Assembly: GCA_940671915.1 (NCBI GenBank)
Contig: CALNVZ010002100.1
Span: 1,303,005-1,367,004 of the forward strand
Direction: 5' to 3'
Length of the DNA stretch: 64,000 bases
Source of the DNA: Paracentrotus lividus
Lineage: Eukaryota > Echinodermata > Echinoidea > Camarodonta > Echinidae
Of the stretch, positions 49,154 to 62,100 are shown in pieces. The notes under the pieces are model-generated. The model was given only the letters and a program-made list of their open reading frames with translations, made no database searches and was not told the origin of the DNA. Each line of letters starts with the position of its first letter. The first letter of the stretch is position 1. A program made the position numbers and the translations under genes.

Positions 49154-51109
49154 GTAAATCAATCTTAAATCAAGCTATTTGAATCATAGATAATGATTTA
49201 CATAGTGATTTACACTGGCATGTTGAGAGTCTGATCGGTTAGGAGTGAGCATCTCGTCCGTTTGTGACATTGAACATTTATAGGATTCTATTTTTAGCAC
49301 ATATCCATGGCAACCAAATTTTGCCATCATTTGGCACATCCAATGTTACCCTTCACTATAAAACACAAACGAGTTCTATATTTCTCATAATTTTTATAAA
49401 GGCCATCAAACTTTGAAAATTGACAAACTGATCAGGCTCTTGATGTTGTGTATAAATGAGGCAAATAATTAGTATCCTCTAATTAAGAATTACACCCCAA
49501 AAAATAATTTCATCCCTCTCTAACCACATCAAAGGAACTACATTGTTCAAATTGTTATTAATATTTCCACAAATAAACAAAGTCAACTCAAATTAATTTC
49601 ATAAACAAATATTATTATATTTGTATTTATTACAATATTTTTAATTGCCTGAAACATTAATTAATTAAATAATCAATTTATTTATTTATTTTGTTTACAC
49701 AGGGTAACCCATCAGTGAATTCAACAGTGTTTCACTTAATTGGGGGCTCTGCAAACACTCAGATTATTTTCAGAATCATATAATGTTTTTTTTACATGTA
49801 ACACATTTCAAATAGAATGTTAATATTATAGACAACGATATAAAGTTATAGCATGTGTTCTTTCATATGATACCAAGTTCTTCAGTGATTTTGTTAATCA
49901 TATTCAGCAAAATTATATTGTCAAATTCACCAATTCATAATTTGAGTTTCATTTTGAGAACTTTTCAGTAAACTTAATATTTAATCCACAGAAATATAAA
50001 ATTAAATTGAAACAATTATCTACACCAATCTCACATTTTCATGCTCTTGACTTCTCCAAAGTTGGAGAAGTTTTATAAATGGTTTAGTCTAAAATATTCC
50101 ATTTACATAATTTGTATAAGGATATTAAAATCTGATATAAAATTTAAATTCCTTGATTTTATTTTATTTACAAAATGAAATTTAGAATGTAGAACAGATG
50201 ATAGAATTGGAATGCGCACCACGTGCAGTCGCTATTGTCATGCGTCTTTTTTCACTTATGTCCTTTTGAAAGATTTGTTCCATAACAAAATGACATACAC
50301 TATTCCATTTTTATCTTATTATATTGATTCAAGTTCTTGTGTTGCAAGTGTTTTTTTTTTTTGCAGAAATAAAATATGCCATTTTTAATACTCTATCCAG
50401 TGAAATATTTTGTTTCTTATGATCATGTATTTTATTCCCTATACAATAAACAGAGGAACAATCGCAATCAAAAGCGGGAAGTAAGTTTAGTCACTGTTGA
50501 CATTGCGCTTCAAATAAATCTTTCTCTTCTGTTTCTTTTGCACCATCTATGAATATATTATTTTGTAATCAAAAGTTTTGGGAAATAATGTATTTATGTA
50601 TTCATATAATTCCATAATATATTCAAATGCGCTTTTACATGCTCATACATTAACTTATGTCATACAAACAAATAACAATATAATTCATAGTAATATTCCA
50701 TCAATTAAAATAAGATGATAAATATATAAATGTATTGATATATACCAGGTGATGGCAAATCTATCCTTTTAGAATCTCTATCATCTTTTAATCATACCAT
50801 ATCTTCTTTTAACCATACAAAGGAAAAGCCTTTATTAACATTAAAAACTTTAAAAAGCATAAATAACATTTTGGGTACTTTTGTTTTTCTAACTACATGC
50901 CAGATCTTAAAATGAAGAATTTGGTTCCTTACTACTATTGCTCCACAATATGTTATTCGTTCCTGGAATATTTTATACATATTTCAGACCATGTACAAAG
51001 CAAATCAAAATAAATATGTGGCAAATATTCTTATATACAAATATAGTTCACATGTCTAATTTTTGACAATTCTAAAAATGGAACTATTCCTCCAATTTTA
51101 TTAATCGTT

Positions 51110-51235
51110 GGGGTGATTCAATGACAGCTAAGATCAATCCCAACTGGGATAAAAATCAATTTTAGGATCAATAACCAAGATATAATTCCGTATGTCCATA
51201 GTTGGTATTGATTTTAGCTGCCAGTGAATCACCCC
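51110..51235. mobile_element. 126-base MITE in intron 2
   Basis: The left end GGGGTGATTCAATGACAGCT and the complement of the right end GGGGTGATTCACTGGCAGCT match with two differences, continuing through AAATCAAT.CCAACT for about 38 bases. A C run extends the right border, so the exact end and any target duplication are unclear. Confidence 0.75.
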
Positions 51236-52498
51236 CCCCCCCTTGAGAAAACAATGTGTTTCATGAAGTATTCTGGCAATTTTAATATTCTATCATTCAC
51301 AAGATATGCAAATGCAGTTAACTCTTTCCTGCAAATCAAACATTCCTAATCCTCCCCTTTTGACACAAATATTTCTTCTTCCTGTTTTGAGCTCCACAAA
51401 AAGTGTATATTATCACATCTATGATCTATCCCCTTTATAACTGTGATTTTTTGTAATTATGTCAAGTGTTGATTTTTCACAAATCTAATTATTTTAACCT
51501 CTCAGTTTTGTGTTTATACTTCTTTTACACTCTACTGACAAACTACTCAAATTTGATTATAATCTAATTTTAATTTTTTTTTATACTACTGGATCTCACT
51601 TGAGGACTTATGAGTATCTAATCAAAATGATTAATTAGGAAAATCTAATCAATCCTAATTAATTGAAAAGTCTGTTGAAATCACCACCTACAAGAAGCAC
51701 ACAATTATGGTTTTTAATACTAATTTGACCATACTTTCACTTTTCACAAAGCTTTCTTTCAGCCGACTCTTTGTAGGTGCTTATATAGTTTTAAGTTTCA
51801 TCAAGCGTCAGCTTCCACCCTCGCTTTCAAGCTATTTTTCCTTTCTACACACTACAGCAGCTCTCTTCATTTATCATATCATTTTGTTACTGTATAAGCT
51901 AATATTTTTGCGTACAGATATTTTCATGATTTTGGACTAGTTTGGGAATTTTGTGAGTGGACAATATCCCGATTGCTTTTAATTAAAGTGGAAATTTGTG
52001 AAAATAAAACCTCCTCAAAAATAACCAATTATACAGTAACATATTATAAACAGCACAACAATCTTAGAGTGGTGGTAAAGGTCTAAAATAACTTTCCGTT
52101 TAGCGGATTCTTTGTTGGTGCATATATGTATTCATACAAAATTATGATTTTCCAACTAAGCAAAACTTTAATAAGAGAATTCTTCTGTCTTCTTGGAAGG
52201 AAGCTTTCTCTTATGTCAATGAATAACTCCATTTGAATAATTTGCTCCATTATTGGAGTAATATACACCACTAAATATTTATCCTATTGATTCCATTTCA
52301 TTTATGACAAATGATTCTTACAAAAATACAATATTACAACATTTTTGATACTCAATTAAAAGAAATTTGCTCTTGATAAAATGGTAACACTCCTCTTGCA
52401 AACAATGGTTGCTAATAAAAGAAAACAGATTTGATAGAAATATATATAAATAGAACTAACACATCATTGTTACAATTAAATGATAATACTATTATTTA

Positions 52499-52690
52499 CT
52501 TCAAAAGAATAATATATTTGCCTACTTTGCTATTCGTCCTCGAATCGCCCAACCAACCGATACTTTAACCCCGAAAACTTTTGCTCTATTGTCTCCTATC
52601 TTCCCCTTCCCTTGTGAGAAGGGCGTCGCCGTCTCATGATGAGGGCACTCAGCCAAAACATTCCCAACAAACTTCCTCTTTTCTCATCGG
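52499..52690 (+). repeat. DIRS-like element, left terminal inverted repeat
   Basis: Begins CTTCAAAAGAATAATATATT. Inverted match to 58,783-59,006 with several small gaps; similarity stops after TTCCTCTTTTCTCAT. Confidence 0.85.
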
Positions 52691-53559
52691 CTGCCGCCGA
52701 GCGAGTAACCTCCGAGAATTTGCATTCCCGCAAATGGGTTTGTTTTTTCACTTTTTGTGAAGCCTTTTTGATACCTAATTTGTGGGGTCTTGCTCTTAGT
52801 TGTCCTAGCCAATTTCTAGGTCATGGTTTCATTTATTGGGAGTATTTTGAGGGCCGTTTTTTTGAGTAATTCTGTTGGAATTACGGCGCCTTCTCCCTAG
52901 GTTTTTGACATTCATTACGTACGTGTTTTATATTACACCCTTATGGTGCGGGCCTTTGTTCTCTCCGTTGCGCGCGCTTCATTTCACACAGTTCAGTGAA
53001 GCCTTTGTTGGGTGGGGAGAGGCCTTTTGTGACCCTTCTCTGTCCCAGGGGCAGAGTCTAAAACTCCTTTGATAAGTGTCTTTTCTTTCATATATTGCAG
53101 AGTGTTTTCTTATCCGAGGGAGAAGATTTTCATCCATTCTTGTATCTCGGAGACTTCAAACATCGCCGACTCATCGGAGAGTCTCATCTACCAGGAAGGC
53201 ACGAAGTCCGGATCTTCTGCATATTTTATAGAGGCGCGAAGCAGTTAGAACGGGGAAGAAGCAGTTAGACGGGAACGAAAGCCGTTCACATCGTTTTCAA
53301 CGAAAGTAAGTCGGGATTCACAACCCCGCCCGGGGGCGAGTATGGGCCGGTGGCAGTTGGTAAGTCCACAACTACGGTACCGCGAGCCCCCGGAAAGTCG
53401 TCGTATGGGAGTCACGTAAGTGAACTCCGGGGAAGGTTCAGTCGGTCGTCGTCGGCCTATCCAGCGACGCACCCAAATCGATCTTGGTGAGGGATCAACG
53501 AGGAGGCAACTTCGTTTACGATCATGTCTTGACATTGATCTAGTGGAAGTTGTAGGATG

Positions 53560-54330
53560 CGATCGTGAGATCTTTCCAACATGATCGAGATCGATCGAAG
53601 GTGGCTTGCCACCTGAGAAGGTCTAGTATCGATAGCCAGTATCGGTTCTATCGTCTTATCGACCATATCTTCAGGTGAGAACATACAAATCGATACAACA
53701 TAACGTCATCATATCGATCTCGATCTGAAATCGTACATGAATGATTTGTAATCGTAGCGACATGTCACGATTTCATTAACACAGCATCATGATTGAAAAT
53801 CATCATATCGATGCAACACAACATATAATCGTATAACAGAACGATTGAATCGATTACAATAATCGTACAACAGATATATATCATCGACCAAAATCGATGC
53901 AATTTTTCGACACGACTCGTTCAAACGATATGCGAATCATCGATTATTTCGATCTCACACGAAATGAGATTCGATTATACAATGATTGAAATATCGTTCA
54001 GCAAAGATAATATCGATTACAGTTGATCGATCACATCCGATTTCATCCGATGTCGGCTTAAAAAACGAAATCTGTCACACATGTATGAAGGGAAGATCTT
54101 GAATCAATCGTCGAGAATGCAATTTCCCCGTAGACAGTGATCTAGATCGAGAGCTGGACCAGTACAAATCAGATAGTTCACGTGACAACAGCACTGCGAT
54201 GTTACTTAACATATAGACGATGACTCCACTAAATCGCACCATATCTTCTTAATATAAAGGATACAGCTATCATGTCGATATCGCATTACATTCGATGTTG
54301 TTCTCTACATCTCGATTCATGGTTCCTGCC
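53560..54330. other. ATCG/CGAT-rich stretch inside the DIRS-like element
   Basis: ATCG or CGAT words occur on average about every 15-20 bases (AATCGAT, ATATCGAT, TCGATCTCGATC), without a fixed period. No open frame spans it. CpG is kept high here although the surrounding intron is CpG-poor. Confidence 0.6.
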
Positions 54331-56141
54331 CTGGTAATCATCCCGACAGATTCATTGTAGACAGATGATCATTTTTTGGTTATGAATCAATCAGTAGTAC
54401 ATCGTAGTTATTTCATCGGATCAAGTCGAGTTCACTACCACTCACAAGGCATGCAGAAGTGGGATTTCGTGAGTCCCGTCACGTCCCACTTTCCGGTGAA
54501 TATTCAGAACCTCATCACTTCCTTATGGAGATCATCACACTTCATGTCATATCGCTCACACATGTGCGATGAACGTTGGGATGATGGTTCTTCTTTGACT
54601 AGTCACCTTGCTGACTTCGATCCAGAGTATGAGTAGCGAGGGTCATTCCATGTTGTCGGAATATCTCCTTCACGGAATATTATGGTGTTTAGAAATTTAA
54701 TTATTTCTCTTCAAGGCTTTCGATATTCCTTCTCGGCTATTTCTTCAATATCGACCTAAATTTAAATAAGGTAGAGCACCTATCTAGTAGACCGATGGTT
54801 CGAGTTCTTCCCGAGGAGATCTATTTCGCAAGTTTAGGCGGAATAGAGCTCTCCTTGCGAGTTCGGAAGCGAATTTCGAGACCCACCGAAGGGGACTCAG
54901 GTTTGGTACGGAGTCGCGCTCGGAATGGTATTTCCTACAATGTCGTAATTACAGGACGATAATGTGTTTCGGAGCAGACGTCGCAGCAGTTCTTCCTTCA
55001 GAGTCGCGTCACTCCGACCACTCCGTGGTAGGGATTTCCATCGGAGACTAAGAAGACTACGCACTAGATTGAGGGAGTTATACCTCTCTCCTCCTCGGAG
55101 TTCGGTTCTCACGAATACGCATTGAGAAACTTTAGTATTCTCTATCTTAAAAAAAAAGAGGGGGGGTGTTTGATCCACCAGATCATCGTTACACCCTTGC
55201 AAGGATATTCAGACACGCTTCGATGATGTTGATTATCGTAAACTGCGACGTTTTAGCCCGTCTATTGATAGAGGTCCGTTTTGTTCTTCAGAAGAAGAAG
55301 TTCGGACTCAACGGAGTGTCCAGAAAAAAAACGAGCCTTTAGCCTATTTACGATCTGTATGTAGGATTCAAACCGGAAGTATCTCAGGATTTCAACGAGT
55401 TCCGAAATTAGATTTTATGAGATACAGAGCCTTAAGTTTTCTACCTAAACTCACTAGGAAGAATGAAGGAAAGGTTTAAGGCGAGATTTATTCTTCACTA
55501 CAGGAGAACTAGGACCCCTTCTTTCAGACATTATCGTCAATAATGTTTGAGATAACAGACGAAATACGGGTCACTAATTGAATCCATGATCAGAAGAGTG
55601 TCACTTGTAACTGGGCTGATCGTCCCGTAGTTAAATGAAGGGAGGTTTAGGTCAGAACTGGAGTTCGAGTTCGACAAAGAAAATTTTTTACCTTGAAAAA
55701 TCTTACCATCACGGTCGATCTTTCGCTCCGCCTTTGTACCACCAGAGGGACAGTGTCTACAAGAAAGGATTCTGAGACATCTTGTCATGGTGGTCTTATC
55801 TCCAGTTTTACTGGACTGACCTTTCCGGTGGACCCAAAATCCGTTGGGGTCAAATTTTTTCAGAGGCCGAGAATTCGGCCAAAGAACTTCAGGGTAGTTT
55901 AGAAAAGCTTGATATCAACCTCCAAGTCTGTTATTACTTTTTGACGTGTAACTATCAATCTTCACGTCACTTTTCTACGAACTGGCGATAACCGTCTGAC
56001 AAGGAAGTCAGACATACACTCTTCATCACAAACAGTCGGATCGAGGAGATCATACTGGTCAGTTGGGGTAGAAGTCAGATAGGAGTAGCTCAGATCCGGC
56101 TTCGATCTGATCCTTTTTAGTATGGGAGGAAAGCGCCTGAG

Positions 56142-56426
56142 GTGACCTCCCACCTACGTTTGGAAAAATTGAGGTCCGATGGAGACGACTATTTGGTTTT
56201 CCGATCTCAAACGATTATTATCGTTTCGGCAATCAGATTCGGTCTCAATTTAGACTTGAGAAACCTCGATCCAGGATGTCTTCAGAGAGTCATCCACCCA
56301 AACCACTTTAACGGTCCCTTGTCGGAACACAGCTCAAAGGAAGAAATCGAAAAAGCACAACAATCCTACCCTAAATTGTGTCTATTTCTACATTGTTTCC
56401 CCAAAAGCGGAGACCGATACAGGTAG
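56142..56426 (+). pseudogene. Possible reverse-transcriptase remnant of the DIRS-like element
   Basis: The longest + strand frame in this part of the element. GDDYLVF near residue 14, followed about 15 residues later by FGLNLDLRNLDPGCLQRVIH, resembles the catalytic xDD motif and the following GL.LN..K....Q.I.HLG block of DIRS-type reverse transcriptases. At 55,782-55,991, LDINLQVCYYFL followed by SRHF could be the decayed motif A (DLKDAYFH-like). Both matches are by eye and weak. Upstream and downstream frames are broken. Confidence 0.3.
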
Positions 56427-58640
56427 TCTCAGTTGGGAGGACCAGCAGCAGACTTTAAGTTCTAAACTGCTATCATGTCTTGATTGAGTTAAGAGTTGAT
56501 TCCCATGTATTAGGGACCTCAACGGACACCGCGAATCATCTGAGAGACCCAGTTTGGAGATAGGAACTTCCGATCTACTTAGAGAGTCTTGGATCGCGTT
56601 GAGAGAGGTTTTTAAGTGTTATATACATTAAGGATGTCATGTTGACTATCTGAAGTTGTTGGTCCAGGTTCCCAATTTGGCAGACTTTTAACGTGACCTC
56701 TCAATGTTCGGGCTCTTGAGATTTTCCAGCCGATTTCCAGTCCGCCTCCGTCTAGAATTCCTTTCACTGAACTTTTAACCTCATATCTTTTGGGCGTTAA
56801 GGAGTTCAACTTCCACCGGAGAACATGGGACGCCTCGTTCTTCAATTATATTGACCGCATATCCTTCACAGTTAGGAGGGAGAGTCCATTTTCGAGGCCC
56901 CTTGACTTCGGTGATGGAATCTCCGAGACCTTTTTTCTCCGACGTTTGGAGGAGCCTGAAGATGAGAAAGTTCTTCCTCACCTCAAGGACTTTTACAGAT
57001 AGCGGACAGTTTAGGTTGGAACAGACATCGGAGGGATGATGTCTTATTCATTCTGCATAGAGGATTTACTCGTCACTGCTAGGAGCAGAGTAACCTTTCA
57101 ACTCTAGTTCTGATTCGCAACAACGAGAACATCGGGTCCAGTCGCTTCGCACATACCGAGTTTGGGAAAAAATAATTTGTGTAAACCTTTTCTCTTTTTC
57201 CCACGACGTATAAGTGACTCACTTCAGAGTGGTCGCTGGTTTTCATAGATTTCCACGACTGAGTCGCAAGGCCGACCTCAGTTTGACTTCTCCTCAGTTT
57301 GGCTTCCTCAAGTCAGTAAAGATCTTCTGTTTTCTGAGTTAGGATTTATATAAAGGAGATATTTTGGGTTTACCCAGGTTGTCGTTCAATTTCCGGAACT
57401 GACCGGAAATCCTTGGTTCTTCCGGGTAGATTCTCCTGTTCACTAGGCAGGACGTCGCACGATTATCATCACTCCTCTCTACCACAACGCCCGCGGACTT
57501 GGTTCGAATAGTTTCTCCCTCTGATTAAACGGAGAAACCATAACACTTGCCGTGTGTGAGTTCTTAGCATAACAGCAGCGGTTAGAGCTAACTCGTCGAA
57601 ACACCTGAAACGTCTTCCTTTTATATTCAGCCGTTATCAAGAAGTCAATTCAGCTACAGGATGTGACGATTGTGCTCCTCTCGACCTTAAGAGTAGTGTG
57701 TATCCACTATAATAACCCTTCTTGCCGAACGGTAATTTCTGTGGGTTCCGAGAAAAACTTTCTCCCGTTCATACCGTTTCATCATCTTTCACTCGACGGG
57801 GTAATGTTCTGCTTACCCCAGAGGGATTTGGATCAGCTATTCAGCTATCCCAGCTTTCAGCTATCCCAGCTATTTCAAATTCTTATCGATGGATAGTCAT
57901 TTCAGCGGTTCTTCTGTCATCACTTCTTTATTTTTCTATCTCTTAAGAGTCCCTACTCAAACCTCGCGGTCTCTAAATTGAGTGGTCGCCGAGGACATCA
58001 GTCCTAGCTTACCCTCCTTCACACCACTGTCTCTAGGTTCTGCCTGGATAGATCTTTCAAAGTTTCTACCTGATTTGTTTATGTCGGGGAAACGCTAAGT
58101 TTATTGCTCGTTCCTCTTCTTATCAACGAGCCACTTAGGTTGGAATTATAGAGATATTCATCCTTTCTCTTTCGTTCATGCTTTGAACAAAATCAGACAG
58201 ATTTTCCGGTCTGTTAAAATTTTCCTACGTCCCTTTAGTCAAATTTCATGTTGCGCACTGACAGAAATGTGGCGCCGTTGAAGACATCTTTGATTCCTGA
58301 AAAAATGTCCAAATTGGTTATATCCATGGAATCTTTCGGACCAGTACTGGGAGTACTATCTCGAGATAGATCAGTAGTAAAAAAAAAAAAAAAAAGATGC
58401 GGACCGAGGACCAAAGTACCTAGTTTATCCTAGGAACCTCGATGTGAGGTACCAGCCTTTCGGGGACATGTTTTTAAGGGAATTTCCCGGAAAGTGTATG
58501 GTTATCAAATAATGCGAGTGAACGTTTCTGCCGATGGAAGGAAACTTTTCTCTTTGTTCCTATCATGCTACCGTGCCATCCTTATTATCTAAAACTGTAG
58601 GTGTTGTACCCCCAGTACAAATCGGTGCTGGTCGTATAGA

Positions 58641-58726
58641 AAGTAGGCAAATATATTATTCTTTTGAAGAAATCATAAAAATTATACTAATTTATTATTT
58701 ACAATAAAGATTATATATTTGCCTAC
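58641..58726. repeat. DIRS-like internal complementary region
   Basis: Two abutting parts with one base (58,670) between them: 29 bases complementary to the left terminus and 56 bases complementary to the right terminus (three single-base gaps). Together they are the complement of the joined ends of a circularised element. Confidence 0.85.
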
Positions 58727-58782
58727 AATCCCTCCCTCCGTCGTCCCCGTTCCATCACTACTTAAAAAGTTTTATGGTAGTA

Positions 58783-59006
58783 TGAGACAAGAGGAAGTTT
58801 GTTGGGAATGTTTTGGTCGAGTGCCCTCATCATGAGAGGGCGCCCTTTCTCACAAGGAGGAAGATAGGAGACAATAGAGCAAAAGTTCCGGCGCGTTAAC
58901 TAGTACTCGGTGGCGGGCGTATTCGAGCGCCACAGAACTCAGCAAAAGTAGGCAAATATATAATTCTTTATTGTAAATAATAAAATTAGTGATAATTTTT
59001 ATGATT
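58783..59006 (-). repeat. DIRS-like element, right terminal inverted repeat
   Basis: Inverted copy of the left repeat plus a distal AT-rich end (GTAGGCAAATATATAATTCT onwards to ATGATT at 59,006) that pairs with the internal complementary region. Confidence 0.85.
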
Positions 59007-59047
59007 GTTCTTTGTGATGAGACGATTTGATTGGTTGATTTCTGAAG

Positions 59048-59145
59048 GTCTCTGTCCTGATTGGGAAGATTGGAATCCTAAGGATGCCCTCAAGAATGCT
59101 ACAGAAGCCATGAAACTTGCTGAAGATTGGTTGGATGTACCTCAG
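59048..59145 (+). CDS. Filamin, coding exon 3 (CH2)
   Basis: Completes G204 and encodes L205-Q236: [20 protein letters not shown] followed by [13 protein letters not shown], the conserved CH2 segment that joins the ALVDAIAP end of exon 2. Acceptor GAAG at 59,047, donor CAG-GTAAGG at 59,146; it starts in phase 1 and ends in phase 0. The DIRS-like element ends 41 bases upstream of the exon, so the branch point lies in or near transposon sequence. The reading frame is undamaged. Confidence 0.95.
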
Positions 59146-62100
59146 GTAAGGCTCTCAATTTAGCAGTGGCCCGGTGCCAATGGCCACCTGAAACTTTGTT
59201 GGGTCACCTTAAGGCCACCGCACACTACACAATTTTTTTTGTCGCACGACTAACAGATTTCTGATTCAAAATAAAACAGCTCCAGGTGAATGTGTTCATA
59301 TGTTTACTAAATGAAACAATGAAAATGATAATTATCACACTTTTAAAAGAGAGAATAAAGACAAACTCATCTTCCAAAATTTATTGGATTGAGAAAATAC
59401 AGAGGATATCTACTTAGTCACACATCTCTGACTTATTTGGTGGTAAGGTAATTTGCTATGCTCCTCCTAAAATCTTATAAAGTTGATCTTCAGATAACCT
59501 TTATCGTGTGATCAAAGGAATATGAAATCAAAACTGGAGTTTAAATAGGAAATCATTCTCTAATGTAGGACATACAGGATGTTGATGTTTAATGACATGC
59601 ACATTGATACCAACATCCTCTAGAATCACATCTCCTCATATTCATTTATAAATAACAACTCAGACAATCCAATTCCATTGATTCAATTTATTCTGTAGGA
59701 TATTTTCTAAAAACTCATGATTTGCCCTGATGTATGTAGGCCTAGATGTAGTCCTTATGTACCTATTGTCATTTTGAACAAAGTGTGAAACTGACCAGAA
59801 AAATATAATATGAACAAATTAGCCCAAAAAATGGGATTCCATCGGGATTCAAATTCAAGAATTCTTGTGTTAGAATCCTGATGGAATTCCATTTTCTTTG
59901 CTCATTTTTCAGACTTATTGTCTTCATAAATCTATGATAACCTAATAGGATAGAGGGATTTAGTTACTATAACAGACATAAATCAAGTGATATGATAATG
60001 TTCATCCTTGATTTGGGTGTGATCGTTATTGTAGAGGATAGATCTCTTACACCTATTCAGGATGTTGGTTGTATCACTATGGTAACCAGAGAACATCTGC
60101 TCCTTCTATTTCCTCAGAGATATCGAAGAATGAAGAACACATTTCCTCCACTTCATTCATGCCTTGTATGGTCATATTATTATCCATCTACCCAAGTTTA
60201 AAAACACATAAAATGGATTAAAAAGAAAAGCGATGAACAAATTTATATTTTTCAATCTAAAGTCTCATATGTTACCCCAGTGCCCTGTAACATGACAGAG
60301 ATACGATCAATTTTGTAACACTTAGTATACGGCTTACCGTTTGATATTAATTGTAAGATTGATCGTATCTTCTATGTTACAGAGAACAGGGTCTGTAAGG
60401 CACATCAAAAATTGTCATTTTGCCCATTTTTGTACAGTGCAGTTTGTATGAACATTTGGGCATGACTGTTTTTTACAAGCTATATGGGCCCGGTAGCCTG
60501 TTAATATGTGATCCAAACTTAAACATGCTCAGTCTAGTCTCTATGATTATGCACAACCTGAAATTACCACTGAGTCCTCATAAAAATAACTTATGTCACA
60601 CTCCACCAACTTGTTAAATACGGAGAAGATACACCCAATGGTACTCACATTATCCAAGAACCATTGGAACTTGAACTATAGACTGAGCACGGCAGCTCGG
60701 GCTCTAGACCCACCCACCCACAAATGTGAAATATGATTCTTGATCCCAGGTCACGCTTCTGCTGTGCCCTCTTTATTGGCCTCCATTTTATTGGAAGTGT
60801 TTTCCCCAGGGCATCTGTAGACATGAACTTCCATTGTAAAGGTGTGTGCTAGTAGTACATAGTAGTAGTAGTAGAGGGTTGTATAGTCTAGGGTGTATTG
60901 AGGTGTGCCCATCTATTATTAACGGAGGAACCATTGTCAGTACATGGGTATACAACAAGCTTGAGTGACCTGAAATCCAAAAATAGTTTGGTTTCTACAA
61001 AATGCAAAACTTGCACAAAAACATGCAAAACATGCAATCATGCACAAATATTAATAACAATGATTATATTTATTAACTTCAAGTGGTTTTTATTCCACAA
61101 GATTTAAATTAAGGCACTGTAACTCCATAAATCAACTGATATTTCAAATTGAAGGGGAGAGGTATATATTAGGAACACTTGAGAATATTTAGGTCTACTC
61201 CCGTAGCATATGTGTGGGATAAAATATGGACATACATGTAGATTAGAAAGTGTGGGAAATATTTGACTTGAAATGTTTGTTTAAGTTTGATTGATTAGAT
61301 ATGGAAGGATTAAAACTAAACATCTATTGAAAGTAGAAGTATGTTGAATGTACTTTGATCTTTGAGGGGTTGGGTTACGGTTACATAGGACATTTAGAGT
61401 GGGCGTTATATAGACCAATGAGGGTCTGAGTTGGCGTTTTGAGTAATATTAAGTCAAACATGCCAGGTACATTCTGATACCACATACTGAACAAGACTTT
61501 GATTGAATGTATGTGAACTATAACGATCTACATTTGTAGCAACTGCAAAAGCAAAATATTACTTGATAGTTATAAGGTGCAAGGAGTTCATAAGTTGGAA
61601 AAAAACCCCATCTTGACCATTGGCCGCTAAAAGGGATTTGGTTGGCAAACGGTCTGGGGGCTCTCACCTAATGGGAGTGGGGTGGGGCCATTGAAAAAAT
61701 AACTGTCAATTTATATGAATGTATTTTTTAAAAATGGGACCAATAATGCCAACATTGGACATTCATATCCGTGAATTTTCTTATCCCAACAGAAAAATGA
61801 AAACTCTCAATTCCAAGCATACTAGGCAAACCTGGTTAAACGCCGATGATAAGGTCATATGTGCATTCAGATGAAACTGATCAGGAAGTACATGTATGCA
61901 CAATTATTTTACTAAAACTATGGCATTGCAAAGTAATAACACCCAAGATTTTAGCATTATTTCTGTTATATGTTCAACCGAATATAAAGAATTTCATAAA
62001 CTGAATCGGAATGGGACTCCTACTCCCATTTAGGAAACTGATTATCACTAACATATCACACCAGGAACACTACTATAGGTGTTATTTGTGTCAGAGTGGG

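Larger units (their letters stand above)
52499..59006 (+). mobile_element. DIRS-like retrotransposon, degenerate
   Basis: A 6.5 kb element, GC-richer than the intron. It has imperfect terminal inverted repeats (52,499-52,690 and 58,783-59,006) that share CTATTGTCTCCTATCTTCC, CTCATGATGAGGGCACTC and CCAAAACATTCCCAACAAAC. Before the right repeat is an internal complementary region: 58,641-58,669 is the exact complement of the left end (29 of 29 bases), and 58,671-58,726 is the near-exact complement of the right end (58,948-59,006). Known of the family: DIRS elements replicate by reverse transcription, use this region to circularise and insert by a tyrosine recombinase without target duplication; none is seen here. 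No long open frame survives. + orientation is inferred from the internal region lying at the right. Confidence 0.8.
49154..59047 (+). other. Filamin intron 2
   Basis: GTAAAT donor at 49,154 and TCTGAAG acceptor at 59,047. 49,154-51,109 and 51,236-52,498 are very AT-rich (TTTATTTATTT patches, T runs) with nothing recognised. The remainder is a small MITE and the DIRS-like element. The acceptor has only a weak pyrimidine tract, and the transposon ends 41 bases upstream of the exon. Confidence 0.9.

Noticed and set aside
53245..53684. Minus-strand frames of 75-96 codons at the left part of the DIRS-like element
   Set aside because: No recognisable domain; Arg/Ser-rich composition follows from CG-rich sequence. 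The orientation evidence points to the + strand.
54768..54830. tRNA-like boxes (GGTAGAGCACC and GGTTCGAGTTC) inside the DIRS-like element
   Set aside because: Resemble D-arm and T-arm sequences at short spacing, but no anticodon stem or acceptor stem pairs can be formed. Most likely coincidence.
59212..59262. Possible transposon terminus (GGCCACCGCACACTACACAA)
   Set aside because: Looks like a terminal repeat, but no complementary partner was found downstream in intron 3, so no element can be delimited.
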